A DNA stretch of 21,596 nucleotides. Origin: Reclinomonas americana ATCC 50394 (lineage: Eukaryota > Jakobida > Jakobea > Jakobida). Of this stretch, positions 1-10,000 are shown piece after piece (the first letter of the stretch is position 1; the number at the start of each line of letters is the position of its first letter). The stretch spans positions 1 to 21,596 of the forward strand of contig PS015871.1 in the NCBI GenBank assembly GCA_048213135.1. Reading direction: 5' to 3'. Position numbers and translations under genes: made by a program. The notes under the pieces were generated by a model. That model saw only the letters and a list, made by a program, of their open reading frames with translations, made no database searches and had not been told where the DNA came from.

Positions 1-24
1 TGGGAAAAACAGCATTCACTGCAC

Positions 25-1066
25 CTTGTGCATGTCTTGTTGATGTTTCTTCAGCGCCGACTTGGTGAACATGAGCTGCTCCTCGAAGAAGGCCTTCTTC
101 GAGCGGAGGCACACGTCACTGTGGATTGGGGGAGATATCAGCAAACAGAAAACTCATAAAACTCACAACAAACGACAATAACATACCAGAAATGCAGCTG
201 ATGGGCGGTACGGGCGTGATCCTGCAGCTCGCGAAGGTGCTTGAAGCGATGTCCGTCGGCACACGCCGAGCACGTGGGCCGTCGCAGATTCCGCAGCACC
301 GTCAGCGTCTCTCGACTGTCGGCATACACCTGCCACACGCGATCGAGCTGCAGACCATCGGGGCCACTACCGCTGCCACCGGCGCCCTCCGCCTCGGGCA
401 CCTCGACGCGATCCGCCACGCTCTTGGCCCGCATGAGATCCTCAAAGCGCACCGTGCGATCGGCCGTGACCACCAACTCGGCCATATCCTGCTTGCACAG
501 CGGGCAGCGCCGATCGCGATGCAGCACGCGCAAACGGAGCGCGCACAAGTGGCAAATGTCGGGGTGGTTGCAGGGCCCAACGCCCCACAGCCCACGCTCC
601 TCAAAGCACACCACGCAGTGCCGACCATCGCCACTCGGACTAATCGTCACTGTCGCGGACGCCGATTCCGCAGCTGCAGTCACCGGCAGCTGCATGCGTG
701 CCGGGCGACGCGCATCCGCCGGCTTGTTTCTGTTCCTGTTCCTCTTGGAATGTGCTGGCGCCGAGTCCGCGTCAACTGCGTAACGGGGAGCCATTTTGAG
801 ACAGGGGGCGTATTTCTGGCTCCTTTTCTCTATAAGTGCATACCGCGTGACTCTGCAGCCGCAGTGTCTGCACCGGCGTGGCCTCCACGTCGACGTGGAG
901 GCGGGCGAGGTGCTGCTGCTGCTTCTCCGGATCCGCCTGCTGCCTCTGCGCGTTCTCCTCCTCCTTGTCGTCGCGGATGCTGATGGCGACGACGAGCAGA
1001 GGAAGGCATGTGAAAGGGAGGTGCATCGGAACGCAAGGAGCCTCCACCGCCACCGGGATCACTCAT
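25..1066 (-). CDS. ZNF598: ZNF598/Hel2-type RING E3 ubiquitin ligase, 5' part (partial at left edge)
   Basis: Three exons on the minus strand: 844-1066, 187-775 and 25-118, joined by two 68-bp GT-AG introns (776-843, 119-186). The second exon carries a RING finger whose ligands are visible as C-V-V-C, C-N-H, C-H-L-C and C-P-L-C. A C2H2-like segment (CSAC...H..TAH) then runs across the second intron into LHFCDVC. This RING plus zinc-finger order and the LHFC motif are typical of ZNF598/Hel2, which ubiquitinates small-subunit proteins of collided ribosomes. The third exon ends AAG|GTGCAG, so an intron leaves the window and the downstream zinc fingers are missing. I chose the start at 1066 because exon 844-1066 joins in frame through a canonical intron. 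It encodes a disordered Gly/Ala/Arg-rich N-terminus. The alternative start is the ATG at 794, in good context, which gives a shorter protein. The family call is strong; the first exon is less certain. Confidence 0.83.
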
Positions 1067-1837
1067 TGTGTTATTAAAAAGAGAGAAAGAGACGGACGAG
1101 GGGGAAAAGAGAGAGAGGGGGGATTACTTTAGTTTAACTGCGTGTGTGTGAGAGAGTCAGTGAGTGATTGAGGGTGGTTGAGGGATGCGTGCAAGGCGTG
1201 CGTACCTTAAAAAACTATTCAACAGACAAGGGAGAGAGAGAGAGAACACGCGTGCGTGCGATCGATAGTGCAACGTGATTTAATTTCCACGGGCCGATCC
1301 AGTCAGCCGACATTGCTTTTTTGTGACTAGACGCAGCAGGTGCGCAGCGTTCTCTCTGTCACACACGCACATCTGTATGCGTGTGTGCGTGTGTGTAGCT
1401 CTCACGCGTGTGTGTGTCACTTGCATGTGTGCGTGCGTGCGTCAGCAGTGTAACGTTTGTTTTTTTGGGAGAGATGTCGCACTCGCACTCTCTCGCGTGC
1501 TCTCATGTGGCACTCTACCTCTCTCGCTCTCTTATTGTGTGTGGGTGTGTGTGTCTGTCTGCACACGAGGTGTGTGTGCCAGTAATATTTGTGGTTTCTT
1601 TTGTGTGTGTTGTGCGTGCAATGACTGACCTTCGTCTTGTCCACCTCCGTCCTCATCTTGTCCACAGTGTCTTATCCCCTTCTCTCTCTCTCTCTCTCTT
1701 TCTCTCTGTCTTTCTCTCCTCTGTGTTGTGTGTGTGTGTGCTTGTTGATCGCTCACACACGCGCGCGTGCTCACTTCTCTCTCTCTCTGTGTGTGTGTGT
1801 GATCACTTCCGATCTCTGTGTGCGCAGACAAAGGAGA
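1067..1837. promoter_or_regulatory. Divergent intergenic region, likely shared promoter, low complexity
   Basis: This 771-bp stretch separates the start of the E3 ligase gene (minus) from the first Ubc13 gene (plus). It holds no convincing coding sequence. Long open frames here are GT/CT-rich low complexity. The plus strand is GA-rich at about 1077-1125 and 1230-1246, GT-rich at 1370-1440, and CT-rich at 1680-1720 and 1775-1790. Each flanking gene therefore has a pyrimidine-rich tract on its own sense strand upstream of its ATG. Just before the Ubc13 start, a pyrimidine/GT tract ends in GTGCGCAG at about 1819-1826, which looks like a 3' splice site and may mark a 5'UTR intron. I see no clear TATA box. 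Confidence 0.5.
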
Positions 1838-3175
1838 ATGGCAGGCATGGAACGACGATTGCAGCGTTGCGTATGCATACCTCACACTCTCAACACACAC
1901 TCTCACCACACACTGCTGCACACACCAGCTTTTCTCTGCCTCACTCACTTACATCCTCTCTCTCTTTTTGTGCTCACACTGCAGGCGAGATCAAGCAGCT
2001 GCTTGAGAGTTGCGTCCGTGTCTCGCTCTTGCCCTCTCCCTGCGTTGTGCTATTTTCCGGGAGATCGAACGCAGCCATGCTCATATTAGATTTTTTTCGT
2101 GTGTTGTGCAGCTCCTGTGGATGGCATGGTGGTAAGACCGTCGGAGGAGAACTTCCGCTACTTGCAGGTGGAGCTGATGGGTCCCGTGGACAGCCCGTTT
2201 GGTGCGTGTTTTCATTTTGGTTGATCTGTGCTCAAGTTTGAGTGTCGCACTCACTGTTTGGTGCTGCTGCTGCAGAGGGTGCGTGTTGCTGGGTGTTCAT
2301 TTTCAGCACCGGCTATGATGATGATGTTCATGTGTGCACAGGCGGAAAGTTCCACCTGGAGTTGTTCTTGCAAGATGGGTACCCACTGGACCCACCGAAG
2401 GTGTGCTGCAGCATGTACCCAACAGTGTGGAGCATTCTGTGATGCTCACCACGCCATTTCTGTCGCAGGTCCGCTTCCTGACCAAGATCTATCACGTGCG
2501 TCGACTGTGCACGCGTGTGTGTGTGCTGGCTTGAGTGTTGTGCTCACTTGTGCGCGTTGTTTGTTCCCGATAGCCAAATGTCGACCGTGTCGGTGAGTCG
2601 TGCATCAATCATGCGTGTGTGTCGTGGATATGCATTGATTCTGATCTGCGTCGTGATGGTAGGACGCATCTGCCTGGACATCCTGAAGGTTGCTTGCGCT
2701 GGAAGTCTTGCTGACAAGCGTCGTGCGTTGTTGCTCATTGTTGCTCTCGTGTTTTTTCTTTGAAACCTCCTCCAACAACAGGATCGGTAAGACGAGTCGC
2801 TCTCTCTTTTCTCTGCATTGTGGGAACACGAACTCTCACACTCTTTCCTTGCTTGATTTTCACATTAGCTGGTCACCCGCTCTGACTGTCAGCACGGTGT
2901 GTGTGTGTGTTTTGCGAGTGGATGTGCCTGTGAAGCGCAGCTGCTGATCGGTGGTGTTTCCATGCAGGTGTTGCTCTCCATTCAGGCACTGATGAGCGCC
3001 CCCAATCCGGACGACCCACTGGTCAGTGCCATGCGCTTCTGTCTCTCTCCTTCTCGTCGTCCCCCTCATCCTTCCTCACACTCCTCAGGACAACACAATC
3101 GCCGACATGTGGATCCACCGTGAGCAAGAAGCGCTGCGCCTTGCGCGCGAGTGGACCCGGTTGTATGCCATGTAA
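1838..3175 (+). CDS. UBC13: Ubc13 (UBE2N)-type ubiquitin-conjugating enzyme E2, copy 1
   Basis: Twelve exons: 1838-1865, 1985-2008, 2112-2201, 2276-2278, 2342-2400, 2469-2495, 2574-2592, 2663-2688, 2782-2786, 2869-2896, 2968-3021, 3089-3175. They total 450 nt, giving a 149-aa protein with every junction in frame and GT-AG introns of 63-119 bp. The product is a bare UBC fold of Ubc13 length. Visible landmarks are SPFEGGKF, the HPN motif (YHPNVDRVG), the catalytic Cys in GRICLDILKD at residue 87 (the family position), WSPAL, NPDDPL and the C-terminal REWTRLYAM. In known systems Ubc13 pairs with an Mms2/Uev partner to make K63-linked chains in DNA damage tolerance, signalling and ribosome quality control. 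Glu and Phe in LELFL, at the Mms2-facing surface, are kept. Exons 4 (3 nt) and 9 (5 nt) are microexons needed to restore conserved residues. Confidence 0.95.
2276..2278 (+). other. 3-nt microexon (AGG) of Ubc13 copy 1
   Basis: Exon 3 ends CCG TTT G at 2201. The AGG at 2276-2278 follows CTGCTGCAG and is followed directly by GTGCGT. Exon 5 starts GCGGAAAG at 2342. Joining all three reads P-F-E-G-G-K, the conserved Ubc13 sequence. Skipping the microexon keeps the frame but drops the conserved Glu. The flanking introns are 74 and 63 bp. Confidence 0.8.
2782..2786 (+). other. 5-nt microexon (GATCG) of Ubc13 copy 1
   Basis: The preceding exon ends CTG AAG at 2688 and the next begins C TGG TCA at 2869. 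GATCG lies between CAACAACAG and GTAAGA and supplies Asp plus two bases of Arg. This gives L-K-D-R-W-S-P, as expected for the family. Without these five bases the frame is lost, so inclusion is required for function. Confidence 0.85.
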
Positions 3176-3318
3176 TCTGCCACTCGACGCCCCACCGTGT
3201 GACAAAAGTAAACTCTCGATCGTCACTCGCACACCTCTCCCCTCGCGATGAAGGAAAAAATACCGATGAGAAATTACGTCAGTCACCAGTCTCTTCCGTG
3301 CGACCCAGGAGAGCAGCC

Positions 3319-4481
3319 ATGGCGAACATGGGCAGGTAACATTGTTAGAGAGAAGCTCTCCTCACATCTCCCTCCATATCCTCACGCATGGCGACTTGTG
3401 TGCAATGACAGACGTGTTGCAAGGGAGGTGTCGGTGCGTTCAACACCCCCCCCTCTGCACTCACTCACTCACTCACTCAACTCACACTAATGATGCTTTG
3501 CCTCTCTCTGTCTCCATTGCGCAGGATCTGCTGACCCGACCCGAGCCCGGCATGGTTGTGCGTCGCGGATGGGAAGTGAATGATCGGTACTCATCGTCTG
3601 TCTCACTCTCTCTCCTCCCTGCTCCTCGCCTCTCCCTCTCTCTCTCACACGCACTCTCACTGCCACAGATACCTCATTGTCAATCTGGACGGCCCGCCAG
3701 GCACTCCCTACGAGGAGGGTGCGTGTGCATCACTCACTGCTGTTGTCTCTCATACTCTCACCTCACTCACTCGCAGGCACCTTTGTTGTCGAGTTGTTCT
3801 TGCCTGGTTCGTCTCCCTCTCTCTTTCCCTCTCCACCTCTCATGTCGCCGCCACACGCTCACTCACTGATGATTGCAGACGAGTATCCTCTCGGTATTGT
3901 TCTTCTCGTTCTTGCCTCCTTTCCCCTCCCGCTTCTGCCACTGAGCGTTGCGCAACAGTGCCACCTCGCGCGCGGTTCTGCACTCGCATCTACCATCCAA
4001 ACATTGACCGAGTCGGGCGCATCTGCCTCGATCTGCTGAAGGACAAGTGGTGCGAGCTCACTCCCTCCGCTGGCTGCTGTTGGTGTGATAGAGTCCTGAC
4101 GCTTCTCCGTTGCTGAACAGGAGTCCGGCACTGACAATCGAGAAGCTGTTGTTGGCGTTGCAGGCGTTGATGTGGTGCGTGCTCTTTTGGGTTCCTGGCC
4201 GTCGCTCCGTTCTCATTCCTCGTGCGCAGCGATCCGGAGCCCGATGATCCTCTGGTGATTGTATTCTTGAAGGAAGTATGGTTGTTTTGCGCCACCACTC
4301 ACAGCGTGCGCTCGCAGGATACGACCGCGGCCGATCACTGGAAGAGCGATATCGAAGACGCGCATGCCGTTGGTTCGTGTGGGTGTGCTTGGCCTACCGT
4401 GCACACACACGCATTGTCTCCTCACTCGCTGTGTTTTTCACTACACCAGCTCGAGAGTGGACGTCGCGCTTCGCCACCTGA
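3319..4481 (+). CDS. UBC13: Ubc13 (UBE2N)-type ubiquitin-conjugating enzyme E2, copy 2
   Basis: Eleven exons: 3319-3335, 3412-3427, 3525-3586, 3669-3718, 3777-3806, 3879-3893, 3959-4049, 4121-4174, 4230-4254, 4318-4372, 4450-4481. They total 447 nt, giving 148 aa with introns of 55-97 bp. The protein shows GTPYEEGTF, the ELFLPDEYPL strand, the HPN motif in YHPNIDRVG, the catalytic Cys at residue 86 in [18 protein letters not shown] and a C-terminal REWTSRF. It starts 143 bp after copy 1 stops and is clearly a diverged tandem duplicate. Introns at EG|G and DPL|D are shared with copy 1; most others differ. The catalytic core is intact, so an active E2 is likely. The N-terminal and C-terminal helices differ most from copy 1, so E3 or Uev partners may differ (inference). 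Confidence 0.93.
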
Positions 4482-4629
4482 TCTGCTGCTTCTCGTTTTC
4501 TGCCGTCTCTCCTTCTTCTGCTCACGCTTTCATTTTGTATTGTGTTTGTGATGAGCAACAAAACAATGCCGATACAACATGTCTTCACCACCCACCCGCT
4601 CCCTCTTTTTTTTCTCCTGACGCACTCGT
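4482..4629. other. Convergent 3' intergenic spacer
   Basis: A 148-bp spacer between the stop of Ubc13 copy 2 and the stop of the dynein gene. It is T/C-rich with a run of eight T at about 4607-4614. I see no AATAAA on either strand. Both 3' ends must share this short space. Confidence 0.7.
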
Positions 4630-7067
4630 CTACGGATCGCTGGTGAGATTTCGCGTCGTCATGAGCACTCGTCGCTTCGTCCAGTGGGCGCGGTCGTCGC
4701 AGCGGAGGCGAGCGTAGCCCAGCAACTCTGTGTCGTCGCAGCGAATGTGATAGACCGGGCACAGGTACGCCGTCGCCACATCCGAGTCACGCCGATCAAA
4801 GGACGCCGGTCGAGCCCACAGCTGNNNNNNNNNNNNNNNNNNNNNNNNNNNNNNNNNNNNNNNNNNNNNNNNNNNNNNNNNNNNNNNNNNNNNNNNNNNN
4901 NNNNNNNNNNNNNNNNNNNNNNNNNNNNNNNNNNNNNNNNNNNNNNNNNNNNNNNNNNNNNNNNNNNNNNNNNNNNNNNNNNNNNNNNNNNNNNNNNNNN
5001 NNNNNNNNNNNNNNNNNNNNNNNNNNNNNNNNNNNNNNNNNNNNNNNNNNNNNNNNNNNNNNNNNNNNNNNNNNNNNNNNNNNNNNNNNNNNNNNNNNNN
5101 NNNNNNNNNNNNNNNNNNNNNNNNNNNNNNNNNNNNNNNNNNNNNNNNNNNNNNNNNNNNNNNNNNNNNNNNNNNNNNNNNNNNNNNNNNNNNNNNNNNN
5201 NNNNNNNNNNNNNNNNNNNNNNNNNNNNNNNNNNNNNNNNNNNNNNNNNNNNNNNNNNNNNNNNNNNNNNNNNNNNNNNNNNNNNNNNNNNNNNNNNNNN
5301 NNNNNNNNNNNNNNNNNNNNNNNNNNNNNNNNNNNNNNNNNNNNNNNNNNNNNNNNNNNNNNNNNNNNNNNNNNNNNNNNNNNNNNNNNNNNNNNNNNNN
5401 NNNNNNNNNNNNNNNNNNNNNNNNNGGGCGCCACATCCTGCGCCGTGGTCGGATTGCCGACGTTGAACTCGAGCGTCACGCTCTCCATCGACACGCGATT
5501 CTTGCGCGCGTAGGCCACACGCAAACTGCTCAGCAGCGACGACGGACGCGCCACGTCACCCAGGTTGATGGCTAGCGGCGCACCCGAGGCAGTGTCACTG
5601 GCAAGCCACTCGCGCAGGGCGGCGACACGCCGCAGCACCACTTCGTGCACGAACTGATCGATGGGAGCCGACACGTACATGTCTGCGACACCGCGGCTCC
5701 CGCTGCTGCTGGTACCACTGCTGCCGCAGTGCGCCAGCCACGACGATGGCACACCGGTGCGTGCCAGCAGCGCGTTACGCACCTCGTCAAAGTCCTCACG
5801 AGGCCGGCCACCACGCAGCACATCCAGCACGCCACGCAGACTGCCACCGATACTGTCGAGCAAGTCGTTGCATAGTGTCAGCTCGTCGTGCAGCACCGCG
5901 TTGCAGGGTGTGTGCAGTGTGGCCGGTCGCTCGCGTCGCACCCGCGACAAGTCGAACATAGGTGGCAGGCGCTGCAAGGCGCGCGTCACCGCCGTCGACA
6001 CGCGCTCCGAAGCGGTGAGTGGCAGGCCGGCATCCATCAGTGCGCCAACAGCCACATCATCCAACTGCTGCTCGGTGCCGTCCACGGCATCCACCTCGTT
6101 GCCGCTGCTGGTGCGCTCCAGAGGTCGCAGGTGCGACGGCATGTTGAGTGCCACCAGTACTTGCTCTCGGTCGCGGTTGTAGCGGAGAGGCGCCACCGAG
6201 TCAAACAAGCCACACAGTGCCGGCGGCACGCAGTCGGGAAGGCGACGCACACGTTCCTCCAGCGTCAACTCGTTCACATCAATGGCAATGGCCGCCGTCA
6301 GCGTCTCAGCGGCCGGTCGCACATGAATCAGTCGGTGCACCTCAGTGGCAATGCTGAGGCGGCGCGTGGACGTACGATCGATCGGGAACAGCATGGTGTC
6401 CGGACCGCCGAGGAAACTAGTTTGTACGGCCGGACCGCCTTTGCTGCCTTGTCGCAGCATGCGCGGCAGCGCCGTCGCCCCTTCATCGATGCTTCCGTCG
6501 ATACTGACGCGCAAACGAGTCATTGTGGCGGCGACCTTATCCGGCTCACGGAACACGTCTTCCACTAGCGCAGCCAGCACTAGCTCATCCACATGTGTGC
6601 GCACACGACCGCCTGTGTACGAGAGGATTTTTGTGAGTGAAAACGCGCCGCTGATGAAGGCTTGTACTTCCCAGCAAAACTCACCATAGATGCACTCGGT
6701 GAGCATCTTGCACAGTGTCGGCAGGCACGACTCGTCGGCCGCCGCATTGCGCATCACGCCACGAAGCATCCACAGCGAGTAGTCGACATCGCCGCCGGAG
6801 AACTCGTACCGTGCGCTCCAGCCATGATTGCCGTACTCTCCGCGCTCCAACAGCACCGCGTGCAGCATGGAGAGCAGCACCAGCGTCCGATCCCACAACT
6901 CTCGTCGACTGGTCGACATGTCGCCCATGGTCGGCACAATGGTCTGCGACATGACTTCCCCAGTGGCGAGGCTGCTCAGCAGGCGATCTCGCAGCGTGCG
7001 ATGCGGCTCCCACGCAAACACCACCGCCTCGTCCAACAGCGAGGCGGGAACGCCGGAACACAGCGCA
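4630..7067 (-). other. Dynein C-terminal domain
   Basis: Exons 6685-7067, then 6612 down to the gap at 5426, and a last piece 4630-4824. Landmarks: GVPASLLDEAVVFAWEPHR, LVLLSMLHAVLLERGEYG followed by GWSARYEF (the 'H..V.ER...G..GWN..YEF' motif), CIYG|GRVRTHVDE split by the 72-bp intron 6613-6684, LPPMFDLSRVR, and VALREWL followed by VARPSSLLSSLRVAYARK. After the gap comes TAYLCPVYHIRC and HWTKRRVLM before the stop, which matches the dynein C-terminus (CPVY.T..R...HW..RGVAL). About 100-150 residues are hidden in the 601-N gap. Confidence 0.86.
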
Positions 7068-10000
7068 CTGTGCATTTTAAAGGGCCTCTGGTTAGTTCCT
7101 TTGGATCTCACTACGAGGTGAAGAAGTGCTCGCAAACCTGGTCAGCCACAGACGGAAGTCGCTATGCACCGGCACGTTGCGATCACGCAGCACGTGTCGC
7201 AGTTCATGCAGCTGTGCTTGCAAGCTGCTCGAGTCCAGCAGATGCAGGCCCTGCAGGACCACCCAGTGGCCCCAGACCATGCTCTGAATCATGGCCGACC
7301 GATCAAAGGAACGGTTCTTGTCGCCCAACGCCACAATGCTCACTCGGTCGCGCATTTGCATCGCCGTGGCCGCATCCAGCAACGCCGACAGCGCATCGTG
7401 CTCGGGACTCGACTGCCACACCAGAATCGGTGTTTCGCGTGTGCTGATGCGCACCAATGGCCGCAAGTCGCTGACATCTTGCGTGTCGGCAAACGCCATA
7501 CCCAACTCGTCGTGCTGCACAGAGGAGACCGTGAGGAGAGGAACTCAAGAGGCTAAGCGACTGCATGCACGCCAACACTCACCAGGTACTCGCGAACAGC
7601 CGGTTGGAACTGATCCGGCCGCAAGGCGCACACCACCAACAGTCGCGTGAACGAGGTCAGTCGCGGCTCCGGCACAGTCAGCGTCGAATCGTCATCCTCG
7701 CTCTCGACAGGTACATCTTCCTGGATGTGCCGATGGCCGCCGGCGTTTGCGTTGCTTGCGCGGCGTTGTTGTTGCTGGTGAAGCGACGGAACGGCCAGCG
7801 ACATGCGACGCATGTCGACTGCACCAGAATCACGCCGCTGCGACTGCTGCACCGACGGGCGTCGTGAGTCGGTCACAGCCGGCGCAGCTGCCGACGCCAA
7901 CACTGAAGGTCTCCGATCACGCGATTGCTCAGACGCCGGCCGCTCCACAACAATCATAGAGTGGCGGCGAGCAGGATCTTCCTCCGATGCACGTCTCTCC
8001 GTGGCCAGCGACCGCAGTGGCTGTGTGCTACTGCTGTCGGCGGTGGCGACTGATGGCCGCCGACTTGGGTCTGACGGCCGTCGTTGAGAGTCGGCAGTCA
8101 GCGGCGACGACAGACGACCGTCCAGTGATCCTCGGCCGAGGCCTTGCGACGCCGGCCGTCCTTCCGACTGCTGCCGAGCGAGTCCACTGTCACGCGGCGA
8201 CTGATTGGAGGTTGACTCTGTGCGCGAGCGGTACGGCGTTTCGCGTGGCGCGAGGCGATCGCGCGCCGGCACCACCGATTTCGGGTCGACCTTGGGAATG
8301 GCCCACGCCATGCCCGGCAGGGGCCACAGTGCCGACTCGGCGTGGTCGTGCCACTCCTCCCACTCGTTTGAGCTCTTGTGAATGGCAGAAATCAGATCCA
8401 CCGTGTTGGTGGCCACGCAAACGCGCAAGAGTCGCTGCCAGCGTCTCTCATCAAGCCAGTGTGGCGCCGTGCGGCAGGCCTCCGGCACCGCGGTCAAGTG
8501 CTCGTCCAGATCGCGACCGGCGGCCTCAAACGGATCGAGCAGCAGTCGCCATTCGGCCGTTGTGATCCACCCGGACGCGAGCTGCATCTTGCTGCACATG
8601 AGCAGGCCGAAAGCTAGTCGCTCACGCGAGAACAAAGAGCGCGAGGCGGCACGATACAGAGAAGCGTTGAACTCCTGCTGCACCTGCAACTTCCACTGCT
8701 CCAGTGCACGTTCTTCCCACTGGTTGAAGGCGGCAACGGCCGCCGCCTGCAGTCGCTCTGTCGCCTCCTCATCAATCTCACCAGTGACCGAGTCGTACAC
8801 CTCGCTGCCGTCGTCGCTTTCACCATCGAAACACGCAGCGCTATTGACGCCGTGTGGCGACAGCGACGGCCTGGCCAGCGCGACGGTCTCCTCCAGCGAC
8901 AAGCCCAGGAACGAAGATGGCTCCGGGAACTTGACGCGATCCAGAGCCTGCTCAAAGAGACCGCGCAACCACTTGCCGGAGTATGCCGTGGTTGCCAGCC
9001 GATGCGCCGTCAACCCACGCAGTAGGAGGAAGCAAGTCACGGCACCGTCGGCCAAACTCTGGTATCGTGCTCGGCGAGCCACCAATACTTGTCGCTGTCG
9101 TTCCAGCTCGGGCAAGTGCACGGCAAGACGGCGGGCCCGCTCGCGACAAGACTCCAAGTGCATCAGCAGCTCATCGCTGTCGACGAGAGCATCCATGTCG
9201 GTGTTCGCCACTGCCGTGACCACGGCGATTTCGTTTTCTTCCAGTTCCTTCTTCTCCCTGGTGTGCACCTGCTCGTTGCGCAGACATTTCGCCTCCAACT
9301 CGGCATCTGTGTGCATATGCACCAGACACACAATTCAGTGACTGCTTCTTATAGATGGAGAAAAGTGCACGAACCTCGGCGAATGGCCACATCGGCGCGG
9401 AGGCGATCGCGGAGTGACTCAACCGTCGGTGTAAAGTTGATGAGGTTGACGTATGCTGTCGAGTAGTCAATCTGGCGCACGAGCACGATGAGACACAGAC
9501 AAAAGGAGCACGACAAAAAATGGACAGTAGTGCGAATAAGTGTCACCGACCTTGCTTGGCGGTGAGTGCCGGCGAGTGATGATGAACAGACGGAAGTCTG
9601 GATGAGGATCCACGGGACCATCCGGCAGCACCAGGGGACCAGTCTCGTGCACTTGTTGCCACTTTGTGTTCATGTGCCGAGTGAAGACTGTTAGCAACCA
9701 ACAGACCAAGCTGCACGGCTGCGTCGACTCACCGGTCGCTGCACCAGTCGGAAGAGGTACGACGACAGCTCCTCGCCCACTTGGACAATCAGAGTGGTTC
9801 CGTTGACCACGGCATTGTTCACATGCTGCGCAATCGAGTCCTCCAAGTCGAGCACCATTGATGCGGCTGGTGACATGGCCTGAATCCACTGCTGGCAGTT
9901 CATTTCCGGATCTGCAATGCCACAAAATGTGAGTCGTGGCCGAGGAAACAAGATGCACTGTGACACGACCAACCAATGATAAGAGGCCAGGTACATGACT

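Noticed and set aside
126-983. Open frame of 285 codons on the plus strand
   Set aside because: Antisense to the RING ligase exon, which has clear zinc-ligand motifs on the other strand.
772-1062. Alternative minus-strand frame as the N-terminus of the RING ligase (starting M-I-P-V)
   Set aside because: It does not join the RING frame through a good intron; the frame starting at 1066 does, by a 68-bp GT-AG intron.
1408-2241. Open frame of 277 codons on the plus strand
   Set aside because: Low-complexity Cys/Val/Ser/Leu from GT and CT repeats; it runs across the real Ubc13 exons in the wrong frame.
8382-9341. Open frame of 319 codons on the plus strand
   Set aside because: Antisense shadow of the large dynein exon; no recognisable motifs.
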